Source of the DNA: Bacteroidota bacterium
GTDB lineage: Bacteria > Bacteroidota > Bacteroidia > Bacteroidales > JABHKC01
Length of the DNA stretch: 46,387 nucleotides
Reading direction: 5' to 3'
Assembly: GCA_018692315.1 (NCBI GenBank)
Contig: JABHKC010000217.1
Coordinates: 1 to 46,387 of the forward strand
The notes below the pieces were generated by a model, which saw only the letters and a list, made by a program, of their open reading frames with translations, searched no databases and was not told the origin of the DNA. Positions 10,301 to 20,100 of the stretch are shown here, in pieces (the stretch's first letter is position 1; every line of letters begins with the position of its first letter). Position numbers and translations under genes: made by a program.

Positions 10301-10470
10301 TTGAAATTGAAGTTTCAGACATAATTGGGAACTCTATATTTAGAAAAAGCATTATAGATGATTCAAATTCGAATACAAAAATTGATATTTCTAATAAATC
10401 GAAAGGGATTTATCTACTGTCTGTAAAATCTGAGAACTTTCATATTGTTCAGAAAATTATCATTCATTAA
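7363..10470 (+). CDS. Secreted C10 (streptopain-like) cysteine protease with PKD, CARDB repeats and T9SS domain
   Basis: 1035-residue exported protease. Order: signal peptide (about 1-21); an inhibitory prodomain of the Spi/SpeB type (about 22-145); a peptidase C10 catalytic domain (about 155-380); a PKD domain (about 385-465); four CARDB-like repeats of about 115 residues, each opening with PDL and closing with a YE/VE-x-NE-x-NN turn (about 470-945); and a T9SS type A sorting domain (about 950-1035, CFPNPSNGIFEIE). The catalytic Cys is probably residue 192 in VYVGCVATAMGQ and the catalytic His residue 328 in GGHAFVCDG, followed by FHFNWGWSG. The family is made as a zymogen and matured by cleavage of the prodomain. 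The repeats probably act as a stalk or binding tail. Degradation of external protein is likely, but no substrate can be seen. Confidence 0.92.
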   Translation: MRTKVLIALLILTSIYKLSYSKEVNISIAKKVAENIFYERFPSSINKLSHKIIAAEYTEFESTIPLYYIFDISNENGFIIISADDYVQPILGYSFEGNFDFSKNSMPPALIDFLENYKSQILYVKSNKILPDGKIKAEWAFYKTTFDNNFKNTKSVSPLVSTNWDQDCYYNADCPIDANAPWYLCGRVYVGCVATAMGQIMKYHDYPQNGAGSHTYNAGTYGSLTSNFGNATYNWGNMPNIVNSSNSDVAQLLYHCAVSVDMDFGIDGSGAYTSDARNSLVNYFNYSSSADMKNKNQYTTNQWINLLKDQLDNSKPMLYRGDGPSGGHAFVCDGYNGSNYFHFNWGWSGSYDGYFSVSNLNPGTSTFNQNHGAVIDITPAATIPVADFEADVTTILVGESVNFYDLSYGVPSSFTWIFSGGIPNSSSLPNPGNIVYNTIGNYNVSLTATNYLGTDTETKVEYIHVVAGFPDLVVQSFSISPQVIPPDSSIVSTGAIFNMSSYIAPQSVLNYYISLDTNFNPIVDFHFHSENVPQLSAFSYFPFTHTVPMPYLSTMGTYYMFCVIDGDNYVVETNDDNNEFFQAVTVALPDLVIQNSELDPVEVIPGEEIIASCTFKNVGNSTAEANNIKFFLSENSIYESFDILIGTENVDSIQAQEEIIINKSLIIPQNTAIGNWKIIFYADHDEAVYESNESNNYSFVQFTVEPPLPDLQIINPNSSSDTIFAGETIELSFDLINSGTILSESSLIKYYLSEDSIIDSGTDVFLASQTVDSISIGNTILVDTSVMIPGNMDIGSWVIILLADATEQIQEENEDNNTQFLEIEIVSSFPDLSVQNIFVSSSNIPAGSDVSVNCEILNSGFNFAEASILKYYLSKTETLDSDSILLSSDEVFSLVSTATSYESAEIHIPYSTQPDDYFLLFYADANYQILESNENNNIESYQITVEEASTILFHENENISCFPNPSNGIFEIELKSGSNFEIEVSDIIGNSIFRKSIIDDSNSNTKIDISNKSKGIYLLSVKSENFHIVQKIIIH

Positions 10471-10496
10471 ATTGATTATCAACATAATATAATTAT

Positions 10497-10523
10497 AAAA
10501 AGCCCAGCAATTATGGGCTTTTT
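10497..10523. terminator. Bidirectional terminator between the C10 protease gene and dnaA
   Basis: Perfect 10-bp stem AAAAAGCCCA (10497-10506) / TGGGCTTTTT (10514-10523) with a 7-nt loop. It lies 27 bp after the protease stop, and T-runs on both strands let it serve the convergent dnaA as well. Confidence 0.85.
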
Positions 10524-10636
10524 GTGTTATTATTAATGGCCATTTATAGCTTCAATTCAACAAATATTGAAAGCTAAATGTTTGGGGAAATATAAAAGTT
10601 GTGGTTGTCTGAATAAAAAGCAAAAAGCTGGAATAG

Positions 10637-12067
10637 CTACTTCTTAATAATATGCTCAATATCTTCAATATTTTGCTTAAATTCTTTATCAATATCCATT
10701 AGATTTTTTACTGTCCTTGAAGCATGTAGAACAGTGGCATGATCTTTCTGACCAATTTCACGACCAATTTTCGATAAAGAATTATTTGTGCAATTTTTTG
10801 CAAAATACATGGCAATTTGTCGTGCCTGAACAATTTCTCTTTTTCGTGTTTTAGAAAGCAATTCTTTTACAGGAATATCGAAAAAATTACTGACAACTTT
10901 GATTATAAAAGGATTATCAATTTCTTTTTGATTGCTTTTCACCAATTCGCTTACAATTTTTCTTGCCAGATCAATAGTAATTTTCTTTTTGGTAAGAGTA
11001 GATTGAGCCAAAAGGGTAATCAAAACACCTTCAAGGTCTCTGATATTGTTTGTGATATTCGATGCTAAAAAATCTAAAATCTTACTGTCAAGTTCAATTC
11101 CATTTGTATAAATCTTTCTTTTTAAGATTTCAAGTCGTGTTTCGTAATGCGGAAAATCAAGTTTTGCAGTAAGTCCCCACCTAAAACGCGAAATTAATCT
11201 GTTTTCGATTCCTGAAAGGCTCGATAGTGGCTTGTCTGAAGTGAAAATTATTTGCTTTTTATTTTGATGGAGATGATTAAAAATCTGAAAAAATATTTCC
11301 TGCGATTTTTCTTTTCCACTAAACTCATGAATATCGTCAATTATTAAAACATCTAAAGCCTGATAAAAATTTATGAAATCGTTGATATTTTTATTTCTAA
11401 TTGATTCAACAAACTGAGTCATGAATTTGTTTGAACTCACATATAAAACAACGTAATCGGGAAATTTGCTGACAATCTCATTTCCTATTGCATTCACTAA
11501 ATGAGTTTTTCCTAAGCCAGAGCCACCATAAATTAAAAGCGGATTGAATATAGTTTTTAATGGATTTTGCGAAATATCAATTCCTGCTGTGCGAGCCAAT
11601 TTATTGCATTCTCCTTCAATAAAATTACTGAAAGTGAAATCTTCATTTAGTTGAGAATCAATATGTAATCGTTTGATTCCGGGAACCACAAACGGATTAG
11701 GAATAAGTCTGTTTTCTTGCGAGGAAATAAACTTGTCTTGATTACTTTTTAAAGTATAATTATTTTTCGATGGAAAAGTATTCGTCAATGGTTTTCTGTC
11801 TGAATGCTGATTGTTTTCAATAATTACATTGTATTCCAATTTGGCATCTTTTCCAATTTCCTTTTTTAATATTTTTCCTAGAATATCAATAAATTGTTCT
11901 TCTAAATATTCGTAAAAAAACGGACTTGGAACTTGAATTGTAAGAATACTACCTTCAAGTCTAAGCGGAACAATAGGTTCAAACCATGTTTTGAAACTAA
12001 CAGTAGGCAAGTTGTCTCTCAAAATTTGAAGACAATTATTCCATATTTTTATATGATTATTGCTCAT
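10637..12067 (-). CDS. dnaA: Chromosomal replication initiator protein DnaA
   Basis: 476-residue AAA+ ATPase that binds DnaA boxes and melts the origin. Domain I (about 1-85) begins MSNNHIKIWNNCLQIL and contains TVSFKTWFEPI. A short variable linker, domain II, covers about 86-125. Domain III (about 130-350) shows Walker A GGSGLGKTH (about 181-189), Walker B LIIDDIHEF (about 239-247), and an arginine-finger region IENRLISRFRWGL. Domain IV (about 360-476) holds the DNA-binding signature GQKDHATVLHASRTV (about 437-451). Length is normal. It is transcribed alone. The divergent gene is an unrelated giant CotH protein, and neither dnaN nor recF is nearby, so this is not the classical dnaA-dnaN arrangement. 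Confidence 0.97.
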   Translation of the reverse strand: MSNNHIKIWNNCLQILRDNLPTVSFKTWFEPIVPLRLEGSILTIQVPSPFFYEYLEEQFIDILGKILKKEIGKDAKLEYNVIIENNQHSDRKPLTNTFPSKNNYTLKSNQDKFISSQENRLIPNPFVVPGIKRLHIDSQLNEDFTFSNFIEGECNKLARTAGIDISQNPLKTIFNPLLIYGGSGLGKTHLVNAIGNEIVSKFPDYVVLYVSSNKFMTQFVESIRNKNINDFINFYQALDVLIIDDIHEFSGKEKSQEIFFQIFNHLHQNKKQIIFTSDKPLSSLSGIENRLISRFRWGLTAKLDFPHYETRLEILKRKIYTNGIELDSKILDFLASNITNNIRDLEGVLITLLAQSTLTKKKITIDLARKIVSELVKSNQKEIDNPFIIKVVSNFFDIPVKELLSKTRKREIVQARQIAMYFAKNCTNNSLSKIGREIGQKDHATVLHASRTVKNLMDIDKEFKQNIEDIEHIIKK

Positions 12068-12647
12068 TTATTTATAATCAGCGTTTTAGCTTACTGTTAA
12101 TATCCATTTTTTCTATTGGCAAATATTATATTAAAAAAATTAAAAAAAAAACATGTTTGCTCTTGACTTTTAAATAAAATGTATATTAATTTTAGTATCA
12201 ACGAAATAAAAAATTACTTTTTTTTAATTTTTTTTTATGTATCACATTATCAAGATAGTAAACTATATGGCTGCTATTCAGCTATTTAAATAACACATAT
12301 GATTTTCATGTCTATTTATCTATATATTCTTTTCTATTTTTTATATAGTTTCATTTCAAATATTTAGATTCTAATTTTCTCAAGACAATAATTATTTCTC
12401 ATCTCCAAACCAAGCTTTTTTTCAAATAAGATAAAAATACACTTATCAGAATTTAGCAAACGAAAATATAAATTTCCAGAAACAAACGAATCAAAACAAA
12501 AAATGAAATATATCTAATACGTAGTAATTGCAAAAATACTGTACACATACTATCAAATATTGAAAAATGTAAAAATCCATACATTATTACATTAAATTAA
12601 AAAAAAATTGTAATTTTAGGTTTTGTTTAATTTAACATAGATTTACT
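12068..12647. other. Very AT-rich 580-bp spacer between dnaA and the CotH gene
   Basis: Long A and T runs fill this region (for example 12211-12238 and 12599-12608). I found no gene and no site within one mismatch of the DnaA box TTATCCACA on either strand; the best is TTATCTATA near 12317 with two mismatches. Promoters for dnaA (a near-match, TAATATTTG, on the minus strand around 12119-12127) and for the CotH gene (TAGGTTTTG near 12617) may lie here. An origin cannot be claimed. Confidence 0.5.
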
Positions 12648-15600
12648 ATGAAAAATATTTACTTCATTTCTATATTTTTTTTCATTAATATTAATCTTTT
12701 TTCTCAGCAATTGTATATCAATGAAATAATGTCTTCGAACGATACTACAATTGGTGACTTTGATGGCGACTATACCGACTGGATTGAAATTTATAACAAT
12801 ACTCCTGACTCTATAAATCTGGCTGGATATTTCCTGTCTGACGACACAACAAACTATTTTCAATGGAGTTTTCCAAATGTTTCGATTCAAGCATACGATT
12901 TTTTAATAATTTGGGCAACACTAAAAGATACTGTTTATCCAAATTTAGAATTGCATACAAATTTTAAAATTAGTGCATTGGGCGAAACTATTAGCTTATA
13001 CTCACCTGATAGTAGCGTTCTCGTAGATCAAATAATTCTTGGACCATTAGATACAGATTATTCCTATGGGCGTCAACCAGATGGAGGTACAAATTTAGTA
13101 ATTTATATTGAACCCTCTCCAGGCTATCCGAATGCAACTACCGGCTTCATTGGCTACATCGATCCTCCGACTTTCTCACAAATAGCAGGCTTTTATACCG
13201 ATTCTTTCTATCTATTTCTAAGTTCACAAAATTCTTTGGATTCCATTTATTATACTCTTGATGGCTCAGAACCTACAATCAATTCAAATATTTTTTCCGA
13301 TTCTATTCTTGTTTCAAGCAGAATAGGAGAACCAAATGGCATTTCAGAGATTCAGACAGCCACTGATTTAGGAATAATTTTCGACTATTGGAGTCCACCG
13401 GATGGAGAAGTTTTCAAAATAAATGTAGTAAGAGCAAGAGTAATAAAAAGCGGATATTTGCCCAGCGATGTTATAACCAAATCATATCTGGTAGATACAA
13501 ATATGTTCAACCGATATACATTTCCAATCATTTCATTAAATACTGACTCTGTCAATCTTTTTGACGATACAGTTGGAATATACGTGCCAGGAGCAAGTTT
13601 TGACGGAGTAGATCATCATACATGCAATTTTTCTCAAAGTGGGAGAGATTGGGAAAAAAGAACTCATATTGAATTTTTTGAACAAAATGGTGAACTTTCA
13701 CTCGATCAGGATATTGGAATCAGAATTGCAGGAAACGCATCAAGAACATTAAATGTAAAATCTTTGCGACTGTATGCCAGAGATGATTATGGAGATCCAG
13801 ATTTTAATTATCAATTTTTCACTACAAAAGATCAGGACAACTGGAATCGTATAACCCTTAGAACAGCTGGAAATGATTGTCATAATGCATATATGAGAGA
13901 TGGATTTCATCATTATATGCTCAAAGATCTTGATGTTGATTTAATGCAATACCGTCCTATAATTTTATTTATAAATGGCGAATATTGGGGTATCCATAAT
14001 ATTCGAGACAGATATAGCACAGAGTATATTTTTGATAATTGGGGAGTAGAAGAAGATAGCCTTGACTTTTTAGAAATTAACTCCGAAATAATTAGTGGAG
14101 ATGTCATTCATTATAACAATATGAATGATTTTTTGGATAACAATGATATGAGCGATTCAGCAAACTATGCATACATAAAAACTCAAATTAATGTAGAAAA
14201 CTTTATAGACTACATATCAGGAAACCTTATTATTTGTAATACCGACTGGCCTTATAATAATATCAGATATTGGAGAAAACGAACCAATTCTTACAAACCA
14301 GATGCTCAACCAGGTCACGATGGACGATGGAGATGGATGGTTTATGATACAGATTATGGATTTGCACGAATTCAACCATCTTCTTATAATCAAATAGCAA
14401 ATGTACTAACAAGTAGTGGATATTCTACAGGTATTATGAGACGCTTGATTGGGAACAGCGAGTATCCTGGCAACCAAGAATTTAGAGAAGACCTGCTTAA
14501 CAAAATATGCGACGAACTAAACACAAGTTTTGATACTACCTATACTTTGAGTGTTATTGATTCTTTTAAAAATCGTCTTGTTCCCGAAATGGAAGAGCAC
14601 ATTGACCGATGGAACAAACCGGGAAATTATAATTGGTGGGCAAATACTCAAATAGAAACCAATATGAAAAACTTTGCAAGAGAACGTCCCGACTACCTTA
14701 GAGGTCATTTAAGAAGTCAGTTTGGCATTAGCCAAGATGCAAAACTTACTTTAAATGTATCTAATATAAATGCAGGTGTTATTAAAATAAACAGTAAAAT
14801 TATTGAGCATTCAACAGCAGGTGTTCCAGAGCAAACATATCCTTGGCAAGGAATATATTTTCCCGGAATACCCTTTACTCTCACAGCAATGAAGAATCCA
14901 GGATACAATTTTGTATGCTGGAGCACGGGCGACTCTTGTGTTACTATAAATGTTGTTCTATCATCGGATAGCACAATTACTGCAATATTCGAAATAGATT
15001 CTACAACAATTTCAGGATTATATATCAATGAATTTCTCGCTGTAAACCTAAGCGATACTGTTGATGAGTTTGGAGGAACCGAAGACTGGATTGAACTTTA
15101 CAACAATGGTATCGACACAATAGATATTCAACGACTATTTTTTACCGACAGCCTCAACAAGCCTGCAATGTGGCAAATCCCTGAAAGAAACACCGATTCA
15201 ACAATTATTCCACCGGGCGAATACTTATTGCTTTGGGCTGACAATTCTCCTGAAAAAGGTGTTTTACATCTTGGATTCAGATTAGATGGATTTGGGGAAC
15301 AAATTGGAATTGCAAAAATTATAGGAACTGATACTATAATTATTGACACCCTCACATATAATTTACAAACAAACAATATTTCATTCGGCAGATTTCCTGA
15401 TGCTTCAAACACTCTGAAGTATTTTGAAAATACAACACCTTTTGAAGCAAACCAATATGCAATATCGCCACCTGAAAACACAGAAGGATTAATGATTAAT
15501 GAAATATTGCCAGACAACGACAACGGAATATACGATAATTACGGCGAACGCGAAGATTGGATAGAACTCTATAACAACGGTAGCCAACCAATTGATATTG

Positions 15601-16922
15601 GAGGCCTATTTTTAACAGACGACTTCTCCGATCCATTTAAGTTTCAGATGTCGAAAAATTATCCAGAACTAACAATAATCCATCCGGGCGATTTCTTACT
15701 ACTTTGGGCAGATAATGATACTGAACAAGGCATTTTTCATTTGAATTTTAAACTAAGTAAAAATGGAGAAGAATTTGCAATCATACAGTTCGATGAAGGC
15801 AATTTGAATTTCTTAGATTCAAAAGTTTACAACCAATTAGCTCCAGATATCTCTTACGGAAGATATACCGATGGATCGAATAGCTGGGAAGAATTTACAA
15901 CAACAACTCCCGGCTACCCAAATATGTCAGACACAATGACCACAACATCTCCATCATTATTTCGCCGGCTTGACATAAACGAAATAATGACAATAAATCT
16001 ATCAGACTCTACCGACAATTACAATGAATATGATGATTGGATTGAGATTTTTAACGATGGAATACTACCATTAGATCTTGGCGGACTTTATATATCGAAC
16101 AATCGTGAAAATCTGACAATGTATAAAATTCAAGACACATATCCCGACTCTACAACAATTCCGGCAGGTGGTTTTAAGGTATTGTGGGCTGACAACCAAA
16201 CCCAACAGGGAGTTTTGCATTTAAATATCAATGTTAGTGAAAATGGAGGCGATCTCTACTTAGTTCAAATTTATCAAACCGATACCTTAGTTATAGACTC
16301 GTTCAGCTATGGAATTCAAATGCCCGATATGTCCTACGGCAGGTATCCTGATGGAAGCTACAATCTTGAGATTTTTTCTATTACAACTTTCATGGCACCA
16401 AACATTACAAGCTTAGTGCAAGGGACTCAGACAATTGAGCTTCCACAAAATTGGAGTATTATGTCATCATTCATCGATCCTGATTATCCAAATTTCCATC
16501 AGGTTTTTATCAATATTTTCGAAAATGTAATAATTGTTAAAAATGATATAGGCTCAATATACTATCCATCATGGGCAATAAATAATATCACCGACATGGA
16601 AATTGGTGAAGGATATTATGTAAAAATGATGAGTGCAGAAACTCTCGAAATAGAAGGGAAGGTAATTATTCCGGAATTAACTCCATTAGATTTGCCTCAA
16701 GGCTGGAGCCTGATTGGATACATTCGTCAATCTTTTGCCCCGATTGGTCAAATGCTAAACAGCATTTCCGGAAGTTTAATTTTAGTGAAAAATGAAGCCG
16801 GATTTGTTTATTGGCCAGCCTACTCAATAGACGAATTAGGAAATTTGTATCCCGGCAAAGGATACTTAATTAAATTGACAAATGGCGACATACTAACATA
16901 CCCTAGCAATAATACAAATTAG
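12648..16922 (+). CDS. Giant exported lamin-tail / CotH kinase-family protein lacking a T9SS domain
   Basis: 1424-residue exported protein. Order: signal peptide (about 1-20, ending FSQQ); lamin-tail domain LTD1 (about 22-165); a chitobiase/hexosaminidase C-terminal-like domain (about 172-285, with YYTLDGSEPT); a CotH kinase-like domain (about 290-690); a short InlB B-repeat-like module (about 700-785); LTD2-LTD4 (from about 790, 947 and 1106); and two copies of a GWS-IG module (about 1262-1424). The CotH domain shows NTDWPYNN and RWRWMVYDTDYGF, which match the asparagine/aspartate metal- and ATP-binding positions expected for this atypical kinase family. Unlike its neighbour at 17101, it stops right after the second GWS module, with TAG then in-frame TGA and TAA, and has no visible sorting domain. 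How it is located is unclear. Secreted-protein phosphorylation is possible but unproven. Confidence 0.85.
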   Translation: MKNIYFISIFFFININLFSQQLYINEIMSSNDTTIGDFDGDYTDWIEIYNNTPDSINLAGYFLSDDTTNYFQWSFPNVSIQAYDFLIIWATLKDTVYPNLELHTNFKISALGETISLYSPDSSVLVDQIILGPLDTDYSYGRQPDGGTNLVIYIEPSPGYPNATTGFIGYIDPPTFSQIAGFYTDSFYLFLSSQNSLDSIYYTLDGSEPTINSNIFSDSILVSSRIGEPNGISEIQTATDLGIIFDYWSPPDGEVFKINVVRARVIKSGYLPSDVITKSYLVDTNMFNRYTFPIISLNTDSVNLFDDTVGIYVPGASFDGVDHHTCNFSQSGRDWEKRTHIEFFEQNGELSLDQDIGIRIAGNASRTLNVKSLRLYARDDYGDPDFNYQFFTTKDQDNWNRITLRTAGNDCHNAYMRDGFHHYMLKDLDVDLMQYRPIILFINGEYWGIHNIRDRYSTEYIFDNWGVEEDSLDFLEINSEIISGDVIHYNNMNDFLDNNDMSDSANYAYIKTQINVENFIDYISGNLIICNTDWPYNNIRYWRKRTNSYKPDAQPGHDGRWRWMVYDTDYGFARIQPSSYNQIANVLTSSGYSTGIMRRLIGNSEYPGNQEFREDLLNKICDELNTSFDTTYTLSVIDSFKNRLVPEMEEHIDRWNKPGNYNWWANTQIETNMKNFARERPDYLRGHLRSQFGISQDAKLTLNVSNINAGVIKINSKIIEHSTAGVPEQTYPWQGIYFPGIPFTLTAMKNPGYNFVCWSTGDSCVTINVVLSSDSTITAIFEIDSTTISGLYINEFLAVNLSDTVDEFGGTEDWIELYNNGIDTIDIQRLFFTDSLNKPAMWQIPERNTDSTIIPPGEYLLLWADNSPEKGVLHLGFRLDGFGEQIGIAKIIGTDTIIIDTLTYNLQTNNISFGRFPDASNTLKYFENTTPFEANQYAISPPENTEGLMINEILPDNDNGIYDNYGEREDWIELYNNGSQPIDIGGLFLTDDFSDPFKFQMSKNYPELTIIHPGDFLLLWADNDTEQGIFHLNFKLSKNGEEFAIIQFDEGNLNFLDSKVYNQLAPDISYGRYTDGSNSWEEFTTTTPGYPNMSDTMTTTSPSLFRRLDINEIMTINLSDSTDNYNEYDDWIEIFNDGILPLDLGGLYISNNRENLTMYKIQDTYPDSTTIPAGGFKVLWADNQTQQGVLHLNINVSENGGDLYLVQIYQTDTLVIDSFSYGIQMPDMSYGRYPDGSYNLEIFSITTFMAPNITSLVQGTQTIELPQNWSIMSSFIDPDYPNFHQVFINIFENVIIVKNDIGSIYYPSWAINNITDMEIGEGYYVKMMSAETLEIEGKVIIPELTPLDLPQGWSLIGYIRQSFAPIGQMLNSISGSLILVKNEAGFVYWPAYSIDELGNLYPGKGYLIKLTNGDILTYPSNNTN

Positions 16923-16931
16923 CAATGATAA

Positions 16932-16964
16932 CTTGTTGGAATAACAAGAACTCTTTTTATTTTG
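16932..16964 (+). terminator. Weak terminator-like hairpin
   Basis: Stem CTTGTT (16932-16937) / AACAAG (16943-16948) with a 5-nt loop, followed within a few bases by CTTTTTATTTT. It lies just after the 1424-residue gene. The stem is only 6 bp, so it may be weak. Confidence 0.45.
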
Positions 16965-16990
16965 AGTGCTTGTAGGTGCAAAAATATTAG

Positions 16991-16998
16991 TAAATTTG
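16991..16998 (+). promoter_or_regulatory. Bacteroidota -7 promoter box (TAAATTTG)
   Basis: Exact TAnnTTTG match about 100 bp upstream of the ATG at 17101. Together with the weak hairpin before it, this suggests that the second CotH paralogue has its own promoter and a leader of about 100 nt. Confidence 0.45.
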
Positions 16999-17100
16999 CA
17001 TTTATGAATAACAGTTTCATTTTATACTTTAATAATTAATTCTTGAAAATAAAATAACATTAGAGTAGTAAAAAATAAAATAGAAATCTAAAAAAAAATT

Positions 17101-20100
17101 ATGAAAAAATTTATTGTGCTAATTTCAATTTGTTTTGTTTACACAACCAATTATTCTCAACAATTGTACATAAATGAGATTATGCCGTCAAATGATACAA
17201 CAGTTGCAGATTTTAATGGGAATTTTTCCGATTGGATTGAATTATTTAATTCATCAGCCTCAGCAATAAATTTGCAAGGCTATTTTCTTACTGACAACGA
17301 AAATGATTCTACAAAATGGGTTTTCCCAAATATTATGATTGATGCAAATAGCTTCCTGATAATTTGGGCCTCATTAAACGATACTGTTTATCCTAATGGA
17401 GAAATACATACGAACTTCAAATTGAGTTCCTCAGGCGAAGTTTTATCTTTATACTCTCCCTTAGACACAAGCTTGATAGATCAATTCGATTCAATCAGTA
17501 TTGCAAACAATTATTCCTACGGAAGATTTCCTGATGGAGCTAATGATTTATACCATTTTTCTGTATCATCATTCAATTTGCCAAACGACACAAGTTCTGG
17601 TTATCTACCAGTATTTAATAGCAATTTGCTAATAAACGAATTTATAACAGCCAACGACTCAATTTTGACTGATAATTTTGGTGAATACGACGATTGGATT
17701 GAAATCTATAATCCTAGTAATGACACCATTAACATGAGTGGATATTTCCTAACAGACGACCTTAACAATCCCTCAAAATGGCAAATTCCAAATACCGATT
17801 CTGTATCAACTACAATTCTTCCTGGAGGATTTTTACTATTTTGGGCAGATAATGAAACTTCGCAAGGAATTATGCACACTAATTTCAAATTAAGCTCAGG
17901 TGGCGAACAAATTGGAATTTCACAATTCATCAACGGTGAATATATTTTTTCAGATACCATAACCTTTGGAATACAATTAACAGATATTTCATTTGGAAGA
18001 ATTCCTGATGGTAGTCAAACTTTCCAAAATTTTCAAAATCCTACGCCAGGCACAAGCAATAATAGTGCCCCTATAATTGAAATTTTAAATCCCCCTGTAT
18101 TTTCTCATGATGCTGGTCTTTATTTAGACTCTTTCTATTTAAAGCTTAGCTCCATAAATCCTGACGACACAATATATATTACCAGAGATGGATCTGTTCC
18201 TGATGAGAACTCCGAGATGGTTACCGACTCAATTCTTATAAAATCCCGCATTGGTGAACTATTTTCAATTGCAGGAATAAGAACTACATTCACAGAATCT
18301 TATCAGGGATTCAATTCATGGCATTTGCCCGATGAAGCTGATGTTTTCAAAATCAGTACAATTAGAGCAATTTGCAAAAAAAATGGTGCTATTTCAAGCA
18401 AAATAATAACAAAATCCTTTCTTGTAGATCAAGATATTCATAACAAATATTCAATTCCCATTTTTTCTTTAGTTACTGATTCTTTGAATCTTTATGACTC
18501 CACTATAGGCATATATATACCAGGTGCCAACTATGACCCTACTTATTCTAGTACATATGCATGGACTACAGCAAATTATTCCCAATCAGGTATTGAGTGG
18601 GAACGTCCAATTCATGTTGAATTTTTTAATGAAAGTGGAGTAAAGGATTTTTCATTTGATGGAGGTGTTAGAATTCAAGGACACTTAACCAGAACCATGA
18701 ATATTAAATCGCTTCGAATTTACTTGCGTTCAGAATATGGATTAAGCCAACTCAATTATCAATTATTTCCAGATTATGAAGTAGGTGTTTTCAAACGATT
18801 TCTTTTAAGAAACTCAGGAAATGATTGTCAATATTTATATTTTAGAGATGCATTTATGCAAAGCATTGTCCCGGAAGAACATTCTATAACTCAATCATAC
18901 AGACCTTCAATAGTGTTTCTTAATGGCGAATTTTGGGGTATTCACAACATTAGAGAACGATTTGACAAATACTTTTTCGAAACCAAATACAATATTCCTG
19001 AAGATAGTTTAGACTTACTTGAATTAGATGCTGTACCAATAGAAGGAGATGAAAATGACTGGGATCTACTTGATGAATTTGTCGATGATATGGATATGAC
19101 AGATTCAAGCAACTATGCTTATGTAAAAACGAAAATTGATGTAGAAAACTACATTGATTATCTTGCAACTGAATTTTTTGTAAATAATACTGACTGGCCT
19201 CAAAACAACATCAAGTTTTTTAGGTATAGAGGTTCTTATAATCCAAACGCACCATATCCAAAAGATGGGAGATGGCGTTGGTTAACTTTTGATTTAGATT
19301 TAGGTTTTGATCGAACTTCATCATACTCAAATAACTTAATCCAAACAAAATTCAATAATACCGGATGGTCAGCAAAGTTTATGCGACATTTAGTAGGAGT
19401 ACCAAGCGATTCTTCAATCCCTGGAAATCCAGAATTTAGAGAAAAATTTATAACTCGATTTGCAGATCTCCTTAACTCTAGCTTTAAAAAAGAACATACA
19501 ACAGAACAATTATATATATTTGAAGATCGTATCGAAGATGAGTTCATAATTCACAGAGACAGATGGAATTATCCATCCTCAAGTACACATTCATCCCATA
19601 TTGGGAAAGTGCACACTTTTGCAGAGGAAAGACCCAATTATATCTTTCAACAACTCGAAGGTTGGTTTACAAACACAATAAATGAAATTGACACAATAAG
19701 CCTTGATGTATCTGATATCGTAGCAGGAAATATAAAAATTAATACAATTACAATTAATGAAGAATTATCTGGAGTTTCTTCATCAGTTTATCCTTGGGAA
19801 GGAAGATATTTCGATGGTGTCCCTGTAACAATTACTGCAATCCCAAATACTGGTTACCTCTTTGACTCATGGTCGGATGGCGACACTACGCAAATTAGAG
19901 TAGTTTCGACAATTTCCGATTCTACCTACACTGCAATATTCGTTGTTGACTCTACATATACCCCCCCTCCAACATACAATCTATTCATCAACGAGTTTCT
20001 CGTTTCAAACAATTCTGATATCACTGACAACTATGCCGAATATGAAGACTGGATTGAAATATACAATGCGGATACTATGGCAATTGACTTAGGTGGATTT

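Noticed and set aside
12068-12647. Possible replication origin beside dnaA
   Set aside because: The spacer is AT-rich, but no DnaA box within one mismatch was found on either strand and no dnaN or recF is adjacent. AT-richness alone is not enough.
19236-19547. Antisense open frames inside the large genes (this and many others)
   Set aside because: They lie wholly inside strongly supported genes, lack starts and domain features, and are shadows of AT-rich coding sequence.
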